A stretch of 20,399 nt of DNA from Candidatus Hydrogenedentota bacterium (GTDB lineage: Bacteria; Hydrogenedentota; Hydrogenedentia; Hydrogenedentales; CAITNO01): NCBI GenBank assembly GCA_903822375.1, contig CAIJOU010000885.1, forward strand, positions 1 through 20,399, in the 5' to 3' direction. This document shows, one piece after another, positions 6,889 to 14,962 of the stretch (positions within the stretch are counted from its first letter, which is position 1; every line of letters starts with the position of its first letter). A model generated the notes under the pieces. The model searched no databases. It saw only the letters and a program-made list of their open reading frames with translations, and had not been told where the DNA came from. Position numbers and translations under genes: made by a program.

Positions 6889-7902
6889 TCAGTATTTCAC
6901 CGTCACAATCCTGTTGGCGTTCCACGACGCAATGCAGGCCTCGATGATCTTCTGCGCGCGCAGCGCGTCCTCTCCGCTTCCATCCACCCGCTCCGGCTTC
7001 ACCTTCTTCAAATTCTGATCGACCCAGACGCCGATGCGCGAGGCGAAAGTCTCTCCGAAATTGGTCATGCCGCCCAGATGATGGTGGGCCTCGCGCCCGC
7101 TGTTGTTGCGACTGTACAGGGTCAAATCCTCACAGGCCTCCTCGAGCACGAAACGGCCGAGACTGCCGGTCACCTCGCAACGCTCCAGCCCGAATCCGCC
7201 GCCCGCATCATAGCTGCCCGTCAGGTGCCCCACCACACCGTTTTCGAACAGCATGTTCGCCTGAAGGTTTGACCAGCATTTGCGGGTCTTCCCGTCGCGG
7301 GTTTGGCCGTGATTGAAGAAAGCCTGCACTTTGACCGCGTCGCCGCAAAAATAGCGCATCACGTCGATGGAATGCGGATGCAGCGCGCGGGCGTGGAAAT
7401 GTTCGGCCGTCTCGTTTGGATTGTCGATCCACATCGTCATGTTGATGATGTGCAGATGTCCCAGTCGCCCCTCTTCCACCCACTGCTTTGCCAGTTTGGC
7501 CGCGGGCGTAAACCGGTGGTTCAGGTCGATGGCATAGCGGACGTTCTTCTTCTTTGCCAGCGCCACCATCTTCTTCGCCTTGTCCACCTCGTTGGAAATC
7601 GGCTTTTCGCCCAGCGTGGGAATTCCCGCAGACAACAGTTCCATCGTCGGTGTGTAGTGGTCGCCCCCGTTTTCCTTTCCGGCGGTGCACATGCTTGCGC
7701 AATCGATCTTGACGCCCGACTGCAGCATTTCTCTCACGCTGTAGAACGCCCGTGCCGCGTAAGCGGCCGCGGCGGCATCAGCCTTTTCCTTCACGAGGTC
7801 GCACACGGCGACAATCTTCGTTTTCGGGTTGGCCTGGTAGCAGCGCGCGTGCACGTTGCCTATATTGCCCACGCCGACAATGGCGACTTTGAGAGGAGCC
7901 AT
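6889..7902 (-). CDS. Gfo/Idh/MocA family NAD(P)-dependent oxidoreductase
   Basis: The 337-residue protein starts at ATG 7902 after AAGGAAG with six-base spacing. The N-terminal Rossmann domain has VAIVGVGNIGNVHA (GxGxxG at 10-15) and the family lysine motif GEKP (98-101). The C-terminal alpha/beta domain carries HPHSIDVMRYFCGD (175-188), where H177 and D180 fit the usual catalytic H-x-x-D. Family members oxidise or reduce hydroxyl groups of sugars or cyclitols with NAD(P). With the isomerase and sulfatase-like genes downstream, this looks like the first step of a small sugar-processing pathway. The exact substrate is not readable. A palindrome and weak promoter lie immediately upstream (7923-7974). 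Confidence 0.9.
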   Translation of the reverse strand: MAPLKVAIVGVGNIGNVHARCYQANPKTKIVAVCDLVKEKADAAAAAYAARAFYSVREMLQSGVKIDCASMCTAGKENGGDHYTPTMELLSAGIPTLGEKPISNEVDKAKKMVALAKKKNVRYAIDLNHRFTPAAKLAKQWVEEGRLGHLHIINMTMWIDNPNETAEHFHARALHPHSIDVMRYFCGDAVKVQAFFNHGQTRDGKTRKCWSNLQANMLFENGVVGHLTGSYDAGGGFGLERCEVTGSLGRFVLEEACEDLTLYSRNNSGREAHHHLGGMTNFGETFASRIGVWVDQNLKKVKPERVDGSGEDALRAQKIIEACIASWNANRIVTVKY

Positions 7903-7922
7903 GAAATGCTTCCTTTTCAGGG

Positions 7923-7974
7923 TTGAATGCTGTCAAACGGGAAGCATTCAAGCACTTTCAAGAAGTCAAATCAA
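7923..7974 (-). promoter_or_regulatory. Palindromic operator candidate over a weak promoter
   Basis: TTGAATGCT (7923-7931) and AGCATTCAA (7943-7951) are perfect 9-base inverted arms 11 bases apart, with arm centres 20 bp apart, about two helical turns. On the minus strand a possible promoter is TTGATT (7974-7969), 17 bases, TTGAAT (7951-7946); each box matches four of six consensus positions. One palindrome arm covers this -10 box, as expected for a repressor operator of the oxidoreductase operon. A transcript starting further upstream could instead fold the arms into a hairpin before the ribosome-binding site. Confidence 0.45.
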
Positions 7975-8031
7975 CTTGGGCAGGCCCTGAGCGTGGTCCC
8001 CAGCCAATGTGGCGCAAGGCCGGCAGGGATG

Positions 8032-8047
8032 TCCCGCCCTGGCGGGA
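8032..8047. repeat. Short GC hairpin downstream of purF
   Basis: TCCCGCC (8032-8038) and GGCGGGA (8041-8047) pair with only CT between, so in practice a 6-bp stem with a CCTG tetraloop. It begins about 22 bases after the purF stop codon on the minus strand. No T-tract follows, so it is better described as a REP-like intergenic palindrome. It may still protect the purF mRNA end or weaken read-through into the oxidoreductase operon. Confidence 0.55.
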
Positions 8048-8068
8048 ATGACGGATGCTCCGGGCATT

Positions 8069-9565
8069 CTACGCGCCGTACACTTCGGTGCTGTGGTCGA
8101 CATGCCGCTTGTTGTTGGTCTTGGGGATGTAATCGTCCGGCACCAGCGTGGGATACATGCTCGTGAAACAGGCGGTGCAGAAATGCAACGGGTCGCAGCC
8201 TGTCGCCCGCAGCAGCGCGTCGATCTCCAGGTATGCCAGCGAATCCACGCCGAGATAGTCGCGGATTTCCTCCACGCTCATGTTGTGCGCGATAAGCTTC
8301 TTCTTGTTGGGCGTGTCGATCCCGTAAAAGCAGGATGCAATGATCTTGGGCGAGGCGATGCGGAAATGCACCTCTTTCGCGCCGCAGGCGCGGAGCATCT
8401 TGATGATCTTCTTGGCGGTTGTGCCGCGCACGATGCTGTCGTCCACGAGCACGATGCGTTTGCCGCTGACCGCGTGGCGCGACGGGTTTAGTTTGATCTT
8501 CACCCCGAAATCGCGGATGCCCTGGTCCGGCTCGATGAAGGTGCGGCCCACATAGTGGTTGCGGATAAAGCCCATGTCGAAAGGCAACCCCGACTGGTGC
8601 GAATAGCCCAGCGCGGCCGGGTTGCTGGAATCGGGCACCGCCATGACCAGGTCCGCGTCCACGGGTGCGGCAAGCGCGAGTTCCCGCCCGAGGTTCTTGC
8701 GCACCTCGTCCACGCTCTTGCCGAAGATGTAGCTGTCCGGACGCGCCACATAGATGAACTCGAACACACACTGTTTGGGCACTGCCGGGGGAAAGGGCTT
8801 CACTGAGGTTATGCCGGCATCGGTGATGGTGACCACCTCGCCCGGCTCAATCTCGCGCACCCATTCGGCGTCAATGATGTCCAGCGCGCAGGTTTCACTG
8901 GCCAGCACCCAGCCATTGTCCAGTTTGCCGAGCCACAACGGCCGGAAACCGTGCGGGTCCCGCGCGGCAACCACCTCTGTCCCGTTCATGGCCACAACGG
9001 AATAGGACCCCACCAGTTTGCCCAGCGCGTCAATGAGGCACTCGGTGAAGGTGCGCATTTTGGAACGCGAGATGAGATGCAGGATCACGGTAGTGTCCGT
9101 GGTCGCCTGGAAGATCGCGCCCTGTTCCTCAAGTTCCTCGCGCAACACGGCCGCGTTCGTGATGTTTCCGTTGTGCGCCACTGCCATCGAACCACGTGCA
9201 TAGTCGGCCACGAGCGGCTGCACATTTTTTAGATTGCTCGACCCGAAGGTCGAATAACGCACATGCCCGATGCCGCGGTCCCCCGTCACACGGGCCAGCT
9301 TATGGGGCTTGAAAACGTCCGACACCAGTCCCACGCCGCGGTGCGCCGAGAGCACGCCCTCGTCGGCGCAGACGATGCCGGCCCCCTCCTGCCCGCGGTG
9401 CTGCAGTGCATACAAGCCCAGATAGATTAGCTTTGGCGCTTCCGGATGGCCGAAGACCCCAAAAACGCCGCATTCATCATGCAGATGGTCGTCATCATGG
9501 GTCTCATCGCCGCAAAACGGGTCCATCGCAGTCGTGTCCTCAGGGCTCAAATGGTCAGATTCCAC
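8069..9565 (-). CDS. purF: Amidophosphoribosyltransferase
   Basis: This catalyses the first committed step of purine synthesis, making phosphoribosylamine from PRPP and glutamine. The 498-residue frame starts at GTG 9565, two bases after the purC stop; ATG 9526 (residue 14) is an alternative. The N-terminal nucleophile hydrolase domain begins at C32 (DECGVFGVFG), so a propeptide of 31 (or 18) residues must be removed. It has QHRGQEGAG, and the PRPP-binding loop VLVDDSIVRGTT lies in the phosphoribosyltransferase half. Cysteines in PKQCVFEF, IASCFYG and CDPLHFCTAC match the four [4Fe-4S] ligands of the Bacillus-type enzyme. The near-zero spacing implies translational coupling with purC. Regulation of such enzymes by AMP/GMP feedback is family knowledge, not seen here. 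Confidence 0.96.
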   Translation of the reverse strand: MESDHLSPEDTTAMDPFCGDETHDDDHLHDECGVFGVFGHPEAPKLIYLGLYALQHRGQEGAGIVCADEGVLSAHRGVGLVSDVFKPHKLARVTGDRGIGHVRYSTFGSSNLKNVQPLVADYARGSMAVAHNGNITNAAVLREELEEQGAIFQATTDTTVILHLISRSKMRTFTECLIDALGKLVGSYSVVAMNGTEVVAARDPHGFRPLWLGKLDNGWVLASETCALDIIDAEWVREIEPGEVVTITDAGITSVKPFPPAVPKQCVFEFIYVARPDSYIFGKSVDEVRKNLGRELALAAPVDADLVMAVPDSSNPAALGYSHQSGLPFDMGFIRNHYVGRTFIEPDQGIRDFGVKIKLNPSRHAVSGKRIVLVDDSIVRGTTAKKIIKMLRACGAKEVHFRIASPKIIASCFYGIDTPNKKKLIAHNMSVEEIRDYLGVDSLAYLEIDALLRATGCDPLHFCTACFTSMYPTLVPDDYIPKTNNKRHVDHSTEVYGA

Positions 9566-9567
9566 GT

Positions 9568-10461
9568 TTACAGGTCCTTTTTGCCCGTCAGGCGGGTATA
9601 GGCTTCAAGGTACTTTGCGCGCGTCTTTTCCACCACGTCCGCCGGGAGCGGCGGCTGCGGGGAGTTCTTGTCCCAATCGGTCGTTTCAAGCCAGTCGCGG
9701 ACAAATTGTTTGTCATAGCTGGGTTGGCTCTGGCCGGGCTTGTACTGGTCTGCGGGCCAAAAACGCGATGAATCGGGTGTCAGTATCTCGTCCGCCAGAA
9801 TCAACTTGCCCTCGCGCACGCCGAACTCAAACTTGGTGTCACATAGCAGTATGCCGCGTTCCGCGGCAATGTCACGTGCCCGCTCGTAAACCCGGATCGC
9901 CGTTGCCGACGCCAGGTCATTCCATTCGCTGCCGATTACCTTCCCCGCCTCCTCAGGACTGATGTTGATGTCATGTCCCGATTCCGCCTTGGTCGACGGC
10001 GTGTAGATGGGCTTCTCCAGTTTGCTCGCCTCAACCAGCCCCTCGGGCAGCTTTATGCCGCACACAGTACCCTGTTGCCGGTATTCCTTGAGTCCGCTGC
10101 CCGCCAGGTACCCGCGGATGATGAACTCCACCGGGAATATGTCGCACTTGCGCACCAGCATGGAGCGCCCCTCAAAAATGTCCGCATGTGCCTGAAACTC
10201 GGCGGGGAAATCGGCCACATCCGCCGAAATAAGGTGGTTGGTGCAGAGGTCCTTCACCTGCTCGAACCAAAACAGGGATATCTGCGTCAGCATCCGACCC
10301 TTGTCCGGAATGCCCACCGGGTTTACCCAGTCAAATGCCGAGAGTCGGTCCGTCGCCACGATCAGCAGGTTGTCGCCCAGGTCGTAGATGTCGCGCACCT
10401 TGCCGCGTTTGTCCGGTTCGCGCCCCGGCAGGCTGGTCTGGCAAATGGCTGGACGGGTCAT
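9568..10461 (-). CDS. purC: SAICAR synthetase (phosphoribosylaminoimidazole-succinocarboxamide synthase)
   Basis: It joins aspartate to CAIR using ATP in purine synthesis. The 297-residue product starts at ATG 10461, seven bases after AGGAG. A frame open to 10524 lacks a ribosome-binding site and would overlap the end of the GH4 gene. Family motifs are RGKVRDIYDLGD (19-30), TDRLSAFDWV (37-46), RGYLAGSGLKEY, GIKLPEGL and KAESGHDINIS. At about 300 residues it is the longer form of the enzyme, rather than the roughly 240-residue form of E. coli and Bacillus. It lies 68 bases after GH4, with no promoter visible in the gap, and ends two bases before purF. Confidence 0.95.
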   Translation of the reverse strand: MTRPAICQTSLPGREPDKRGKVRDIYDLGDNLLIVATDRLSAFDWVNPVGIPDKGRMLTQISLFWFEQVKDLCTNHLISADVADFPAEFQAHADIFEGRSMLVRKCDIFPVEFIIRGYLAGSGLKEYRQQGTVCGIKLPEGLVEASKLEKPIYTPSTKAESGHDINISPEEAGKVIGSEWNDLASATAIRVYERARDIAAERGILLCDTKFEFGVREGKLILADEILTPDSSRFWPADQYKPGQSQPSYDKQFVRDWLETTDWDKNSPQPPLPADVVEKTRAKYLEAYTRLTGKKDL

Positions 10462-10529
10462 AGTCTTTCTCCTGCGCCCCGATGGGCCGGTTTGTGAACC
10501 ATGCAGTGCGCCCCATGGCGCCAATCCGC

Positions 10530-11813
10530 CTAGAAGAAGGTCCCCTGCAAATGGGGCCGGTTGATCTCAAGCAATTCGTCGAGCAACGCCTTGCAGCCGT
10601 TCGCGTCCGGCATCAGCGGGTGCAGCAGCATTGCGTTGAACGCCGCAGTCCGGTCGCCTTTGACGGCCGCCTCCACCGTAAGCGACTCGTAGGCCTTGAC
10701 CAACTGCATCAGGCCCCGTATGGGCAGTTCCGGCGTGGCCTGGGGAATGCCCGCGGCGCCGTTTTCCCCAATAACTGCCGGAATCTCCACCGCCACATCA
10801 TCGTCAAAGGTCGGCACCGCCCCGTTGTTGCGGCAGCACACAATCTGGCGGTTGCCCCGGTTGTTCTCTATCGCATCGACCAGATGGAAGGCCGCCGTGG
10901 AGTAGTGCGCGCCCCCCCGCTTGCTCAGTTCCTCGGGCTTTTCTTTCAGCTCGACGTCTTGATACTTCTCAAAAAGGCTCTCTTCAACCTTCACCACATC
11001 CTCGCCGCGCGTGCACGGCTTGCCCTTGAGGGTATCCAGAACCGTGGCGGTCGAGTAGTAATACTGCAGATAGGGGTTGACGAGCATGTTCAGCTGGCGG
11101 ATGGCCGTGATCATATTCTCCCGCGTGGACTCGACTTCCCATTCCTCCGCCGCATTCTCGATAAATTTCTCGATGGCCGCCTGCGTTATATCGGCGCCCC
11201 GGAACACGAATTTACGCACCCATGCAAGATGGTTCAGCCCGACATAATCGAGTTCGAGATCTCCCACTTCTCCGCCGGTGTGCTTCAGCACATCCATGAT
11301 GATGCCGATGGGAACGTTGCACAAACCCACCGTGCGTGTCTTGCTGTGTTTGAGCACAGCCTCGGTGTTGATGCCCGCCGGATTGGTGAAATTGATCAGG
11401 AAGCCCTTCGGTGCCAGTTCCTCCATCGTGTGCGCCACTTCCAGGATGCGCGGAATCGTGCGCAGCGCGCAGGCGAACCCGCCCACTCCCGTCGTTTCCT
11501 GGCCCACGATGCCATGCTTCAGACCCAGCTTCTCGTCGTTGATGCGCGCCTGCATTTGACCCACGCGGATCTGCGTGACCACATACTTCGCGTCTTTCAC
11601 CGCCGCCCGCATGTCCCCCGTGGCATGAACCGTGAACGGATTGCCATTCTTCTCCGTCATGCGGCGCGCAAATGCCGCGTTGATTCCCAGACGCCGCTCG
11701 TCACGGTCCATCATCCACACTTCGGTGACGGGAATCTGCTCCAGTCGGCTGAAGAGTCCATCCAACAATTCGGGAGTATAGGAACTTCCGCCGCCGATTA
11801 CCGTCAGCTTCAT
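10530..11813 (-). CDS. Glycoside hydrolase family 4 (6-phospho-beta-glucosidase-like)
   Basis: The 427-residue product starts at ATG 11813, ten bases after AAGGA, with MKLTVIGGGSSYTPE at the N-terminus. GH4 enzymes hydrolyse (often 6-phosphorylated) glycosides by an unusual NAD+- and metal-dependent redox-elimination mechanism. Seen here are the NAD-binding loop GGGSSYTPE (7-15), RVGQMQAR with HGIVGQETTGVGGF (100-113), NFTNPAG (141-147), the metal cysteine in GLCNVP (C165) and the metal histidine in GLNH (H195). The LicH/CelF type is likely, but specificity (alpha or beta, phosphorylated or not) cannot be fixed by eye. A good promoter lies upstream, and purC and purF follow closely on the same strand. 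Confidence 0.92.
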   Translation of the reverse strand: MKLTVIGGGSSYTPELLDGLFSRLEQIPVTEVWMMDRDERRLGINAAFARRMTEKNGNPFTVHATGDMRAAVKDAKYVVTQIRVGQMQARINDEKLGLKHGIVGQETTGVGGFACALRTIPRILEVAHTMEELAPKGFLINFTNPAGINTEAVLKHSKTRTVGLCNVPIGIIMDVLKHTGGEVGDLELDYVGLNHLAWVRKFVFRGADITQAAIEKFIENAAEEWEVESTRENMITAIRQLNMLVNPYLQYYYSTATVLDTLKGKPCTRGEDVVKVEESLFEKYQDVELKEKPEELSKRGGAHYSTAAFHLVDAIENNRGNRQIVCCRNNGAVPTFDDDVAVEIPAVIGENGAAGIPQATPELPIRGLMQLVKAYESLTVEAAVKGDRTAAFNAMLLHPLMPDANGCKALLDELLEINRPHLQGTFF

Positions 11814-11923
11814 TGTTCTTAAATCCTTTATACACAGGCACTTGAAAGGACGGACGCACTGTGGCGCCCTATGGGGGGAACTGGTGGGTATAACCACACT
11901 AAGGTTCCACCAGCAGCACGCAT

Positions 11924-11953
11924 ATCATAGTCTCTTAACCCCATAAAAGTCAA
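11924..11953 (-). promoter_or_regulatory. Sigma70-type promoter for GH4-purC-purF
   Basis: On the minus strand TTGACT (11953-11948) and TATGAT (11929-11924) each match five of six consensus bases and are separated by 18 bases. Predicted start is near 11917. No other promoter is visible before purC, so this may drive all three genes. Confidence 0.65.
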
Positions 11954-12046
11954 TTTTTCGAGTCTCTCGGCGGCCAAAATCCCACTGGAAGGTAGGTTTT
12001 AACAAGGTATCCAGAATACCAACAGCATGCCAAGCCGTTGGCCGGG

Positions 12047-12075
12047 TTGAACCGCAAAACGGGTCGGATTAGAAT
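12047..12075 (+). promoter_or_regulatory. Sigma70-type promoter for the RNase gene
   Basis: TTGAAC (12047-12052) and TAGAAT (12070-12075) are spaced by exactly 17 bases and match four or five of six consensus positions each. Transcription would start near 12082, about 45 bases before the ATG at 12127. Confidence 0.65.
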
Positions 12076-12126
12076 CCCTGAACGCACGCTGTAACATGGC
12101 TATATCCTTAGCTTGGGGAACTTTGC

Positions 12127-13605
12127 ATGAACAATACTGACGCCATACATCGGGAACGGCTCTCCAGAATCGCGGAACGCGCCATGATGGAACGCGGGCT
12201 ACTGCCCGAATTCTCCCCCGCCGTCATCACTGAAACCGACCAAATCGAAGCGGCCGCAGTGGAAACGGGTCCCGATATCCGGGACCTGCGTCATCTCCTA
12301 TGGTGCTCCATCGACAACGACGATTCCATGGACCTTGACCAACTCACTTACGCCGCCCCCCAACCGGATGGGTCAACCAAGATTTTTGTCGCCATCGCCG
12401 ATGTCGATGCACTCGTGAAGACGGGGTCGGCCACTGACGGGCACGCCGCTGAGAACACTATGTCCGTGTACACGGCTGCGAAGATTTTCCCGATGCTTCC
12501 CGAGAAGCTTTCCACGGACCTCACGTCACTGGGTGAAAACCGGGAGCGTTTGGCCATCGTGGTCGAGGCCGTCATCGCGACCGACGGCACCGTGACGGCG
12601 TCCGACGTCTACCGCGCCCTGGTACTCAACTACGCGAAACTGGCCTACAACACTGTCGCCGCCTGGCTTGACGGCGAGGCTCCCCCGCCGCCTGCACTGG
12701 CCGCCATTCCAAACCTTGAGGAACAGCTGCGTATCCAGGACCGCGTTGCCCAGGCGCTCAAGGGGCTGCGCCATGAGCGCGGGGCGCTCACCCTTCAAAC
12801 AACGGAGACAAAGGCCGTGTTTGAGGGTGACATGCTTGCCGACCTGAAAGCCGAAGAGAAGAACCGGGCCAAATACCTGATTGAAGATTTCATGATCGCG
12901 GCAAACGGCGTCACCGCAGCCTATCTTGAGCGGAAAGGCTTCCCCTCCCTGCGCAGGGTACTGCGTTCGCCCGAACGCTGGGCGCGCATTGTGGAATTGG
13001 CGGGACGCCTCAACTGCACGCTGCCCGGCGAACCAGACGCTGTCGCCCTAGAGAAGTTCCTGGATGAAGAACGAGCCAAAGACCCTGAAAAGTTCCCAGA
13101 CCTGTCACTCGCGGTCATAAAACTCATGGGTGCCGGAGAATATGCGGTGGACATGCCCGGCCAGCGGCCCGAAGGGCATTTCGGGCTGGCGGTGAAGAAC
13201 TATTCGCACTCGACGGCCCCCAACCGGCGTTACCCCGACGTCATTACCCAGCGGCTGCTCAAGGCAGCCCTTGCCGGACAGCCCGTGCCCTATACGCTGG
13301 ATGAGCTTGAAGAATTTGCCCGCCACTGCACCGAACAGGAGGGCAATGTGACCAAAGTGGAACGGCAGGTGGCCAAGTCCGCCGCCGCGCTGCTGCTGTC
13401 CAAACGCGCCGGAGAACAATTCGACGCCATCGTGACCGGCGCTTCGGAGAAAGGCACGTGGGTTCGCATATTCGCCCCACCCGTGGAAGGGAAGGTGGTC
13501 CGTGGGTTCCAGGGGCTGGACGTGGGCGATCATACGCGCGTTCAGCTGCTCGACACGGACGTGGAACGCGGGTTTATCAATTTCGCCCGCGTAAAGGGCG
13601 TATAG
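12127..13605 (+). CDS. RNase II/R-family 3'-5' exoribonuclease (RNB domain)
   Basis: The 492-residue product starts at ATG 12127 after GGGGA. It is shorter than RNase II or RNase R because it has almost no N-terminal cold-shock region: the RNB domain begins near residue 50. The active-site segment is WCSIDNDDSMDLDQL, giving D63, D69 and D71 at three of the four usual metal-binding Asp positions, while the fourth is Q72. The family Arg motif is present as TAPNRRYPD (363-371). The last 70 or so residues (FDAIVTGASEKGTWVRIF and onward) look like an S1-type RNA-binding domain. The role would be processive 3'-5' degradation of RNA in the cytoplasm. Reduced or altered activity is possible given Q72. 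It is transcribed alone from its own promoter. Confidence 0.9.
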   Translation: MNNTDAIHRERLSRIAERAMMERGLLPEFSPAVITETDQIEAAAVETGPDIRDLRHLLWCSIDNDDSMDLDQLTYAAPQPDGSTKIFVAIADVDALVKTGSATDGHAAENTMSVYTAAKIFPMLPEKLSTDLTSLGENRERLAIVVEAVIATDGTVTASDVYRALVLNYAKLAYNTVAAWLDGEAPPPPALAAIPNLEEQLRIQDRVAQALKGLRHERGALTLQTTETKAVFEGDMLADLKAEEKNRAKYLIEDFMIAANGVTAAYLERKGFPSLRRVLRSPERWARIVELAGRLNCTLPGEPDAVALEKFLDEERAKDPEKFPDLSLAVIKLMGAGEYAVDMPGQRPEGHFGLAVKNYSHSTAPNRRYPDVITQRLLKAALAGQPVPYTLDELEEFARHCTEQEGNVTKVERQVAKSAAALLLSKRAGEQFDAIVTGASEKGTWVRIFAPPVEGKVVRGFQGLDVGDHTRVQLLDTDVERGFINFARVKGV

Positions 13606-13633
13606 CGGGGTACAACCGGTGCAAACAATGTGA

Positions 13634-13701
13634 GACAGCCGCCGTCCCCGGCTGTCAACGTGCATCAAACAACGGGATGCAGACAGGCGGGGCTGCCTGT
13701 C
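13634..13701. repeat. Two palindromes between convergent genes
   Basis: GACAGCCG (13634-13641) pairs with CGGCTGTC (13649-13656) around a 7-base loop. GACAGGC (13682-13688) pairs with GCCTGTC (13695-13701) around GGGGCT. Both stems are perfect and open with GACAG. They fill the gap between the convergent RNase and HAF-lipoprotein genes and may stop transcription from both sides, although T-runs are missing. GGACAGCCGCC recurs as a degenerate copy at about 20244, next to the hairpin cluster before purD. Confidence 0.6.
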
Positions 13702-13713
13702 CCACAACTTCCA

Positions 13714-14841
13714 TCAGTTCGGCGTCAGCACGAAGGCCCGGCTCAGATTGTTATGGGAGCCGGACCCGGCGATGATGCCGTCGCTGTTGATGGCCATCCC
13801 CTCCTCAAGCCTCCATCCAAGGCCGGACAGGTCCACGAGCGTGTTGAGATCGGTCATCACGCCGGCTTCCCACAGGAAAGCGTGCTTTTCCCCGGCGGCC
13901 GTGGTGGCCATGCCTACCACGCTTCCCGCGTCGTTGATAGCCATCGCCACCGCGTCGGTGCCGCCCAGTCCGCCCAAATCGTGAATTACACCGGTCGCGT
14001 CCCACAGCACGGCATGGCGCACCGCATCACCCTCGATGTAGCTCGTGCCGACGATTTGCCCGGACGCATTGATGCCAAAAGCCATGCTGCCGTGACCGCC
14101 GAGCGTTCCCAAGTCCTGCATGGAACCGGTGCCCGACCAGTAGAACGCATGCGCCCGGCTGGGGAAATAGAAAGTGCCCACGCGTTTTTCCGCCTCCGGC
14201 GCATCCTTGGATGCCAGCGCCTCTGCCAGAGGGGCTTTTTCCGGCCAACCCGGCACGTCGTCGGCCGTAAGCAGACTCCAGCCCACCACCTGTCCGGTCG
14301 GGTTGATTTTCTGCGCGAAACTCCAGGGCCCGCCGAGCGAGCCCAGATCTTGTGGTTGCGCACTCGAACCATTCCACAGCACTGCGTGAAACCCCGTATC
14401 CCCCGGCAGGTCAGACGCCCCAACAATGACACCCGAATCGCTGATCGCGGTGGCCACGGCCTCGGTGCCGCCCATGGTGTACAGTGGCACCAAGGCCGAC
14501 GGCATCCATACCCGCGCCGTGGTTGTCTCGCCCAGTGCCGGGGTGGTGACGCCCACCACCACGCCCGTAGCGTTGATTCCTGCCCCCGCGCTGAACGCAT
14601 CGGTACTCGTCGAACCCAGGTCCGTCATCGTTCCCCCGCCCCACACAAACGCATGCTGAACCGTGTCGTTAATCCGGCTGAGCCCCGTCACATGCCCGCT
14701 GGCATTAATGTCGGCGGCCTTGGTCCATCCCTCCCCGCCCAGCGTGCCAAGGTCCGTCACGGCAAAACGCGGATTACATCCCGTCAGTCCCGGCAGCGCC
14801 AGAATTGACAGCAGAATGAACGCCACTGATCGAACACGCAT
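13714..14841 (-). CDS. HAF-repeat lipoprotein
   Basis: The 375-residue product starts at ATG 14841 after AGGAGA. A longer frame to 14895 has no such site. The N-terminus is a lipoprotein signal (MRVRSVAFILLSILALPGL) ending in the lipobox LTGC, so it should be lipid-anchored after cleavage before C22. The rest is six or seven imperfect repeats of about 45-55 residues with HAFVW/HAVLW, DLGTLGG and IN-x-x-G-x-VVG elements, the pattern called the HAF repeat and probably a beta-propeller-like fold. An insert of about 40 charged residues (starting ADDVPGWPEKAPLAEAL) interrupts the array before RAHAFYW. The function of HAF proteins is unknown. The HU gene lies 121 bases upstream on the same strand. 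Confidence 0.85.
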   Translation of the reverse strand: MRVRSVAFILLSILALPGLTGCNPRFAVTDLGTLGGEGWTKAADINASGHVTGLSRINDTVQHAFVWGGGTMTDLGSTSTDAFSAGAGINATGVVVGVTTPALGETTTARVWMPSALVPLYTMGGTEAVATAISDSGVIVGASDLPGDTGFHAVLWNGSSAQPQDLGSLGGPWSFAQKINPTGQVVGWSLLTADDVPGWPEKAPLAEALASKDAPEAEKRVGTFYFPSRAHAFYWSGTGSMQDLGTLGGHGSMAFGINASGQIVGTSYIEGDAVRHAVLWDATGVIHDLGGLGGTDAVAMAINDAGSVVGMATTAAGEKHAFLWEAGVMTDLNTLVDLSGLGWRLEEGMAINSDGIIAGSGSHNNLSRAFVLTPN

Positions 14842-14962
14842 ATCCCTGTCTCCTGTTTTTCGAAGACACGCCCTACTTTTGTGGCGAAGGGGCAACCCGC
14901 CCTCTCAGTCACATTTGCCCGACACTACCGTGTGCAATGGCTTTTTTCCGCGCGGACGGCTC

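Larger units (their letters stand above)
11814..12126. other. Divergent intergenic region between GH4 and RNase genes
   Basis: This 313-base region holds two clear divergent promoters: minus-strand boxes at 11924-11953 for GH4 and plus-strand boxes at 12047-12075 for the RNase. The promoter cores are about 95 bases apart, so they do not overlap. The GH4 leader would be about 100 bases and the RNase leader about 45. I see no operator palindrome or further gene. Confidence 0.7.

Noticed and set aside
10482..11822. 446-codon plus-strand frame opposite GH4
   Set aside because: GH4 motifs on the minus strand are unmistakable. The opposite frame is His/Arg-rich without known motifs.
13630..14808. 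392-codon plus-strand frame opposite the HAF lipoprotein
   Set aside because: Arg/His-rich shadow. The minus strand has a lipobox, regular repeats and a ribosome-binding site.
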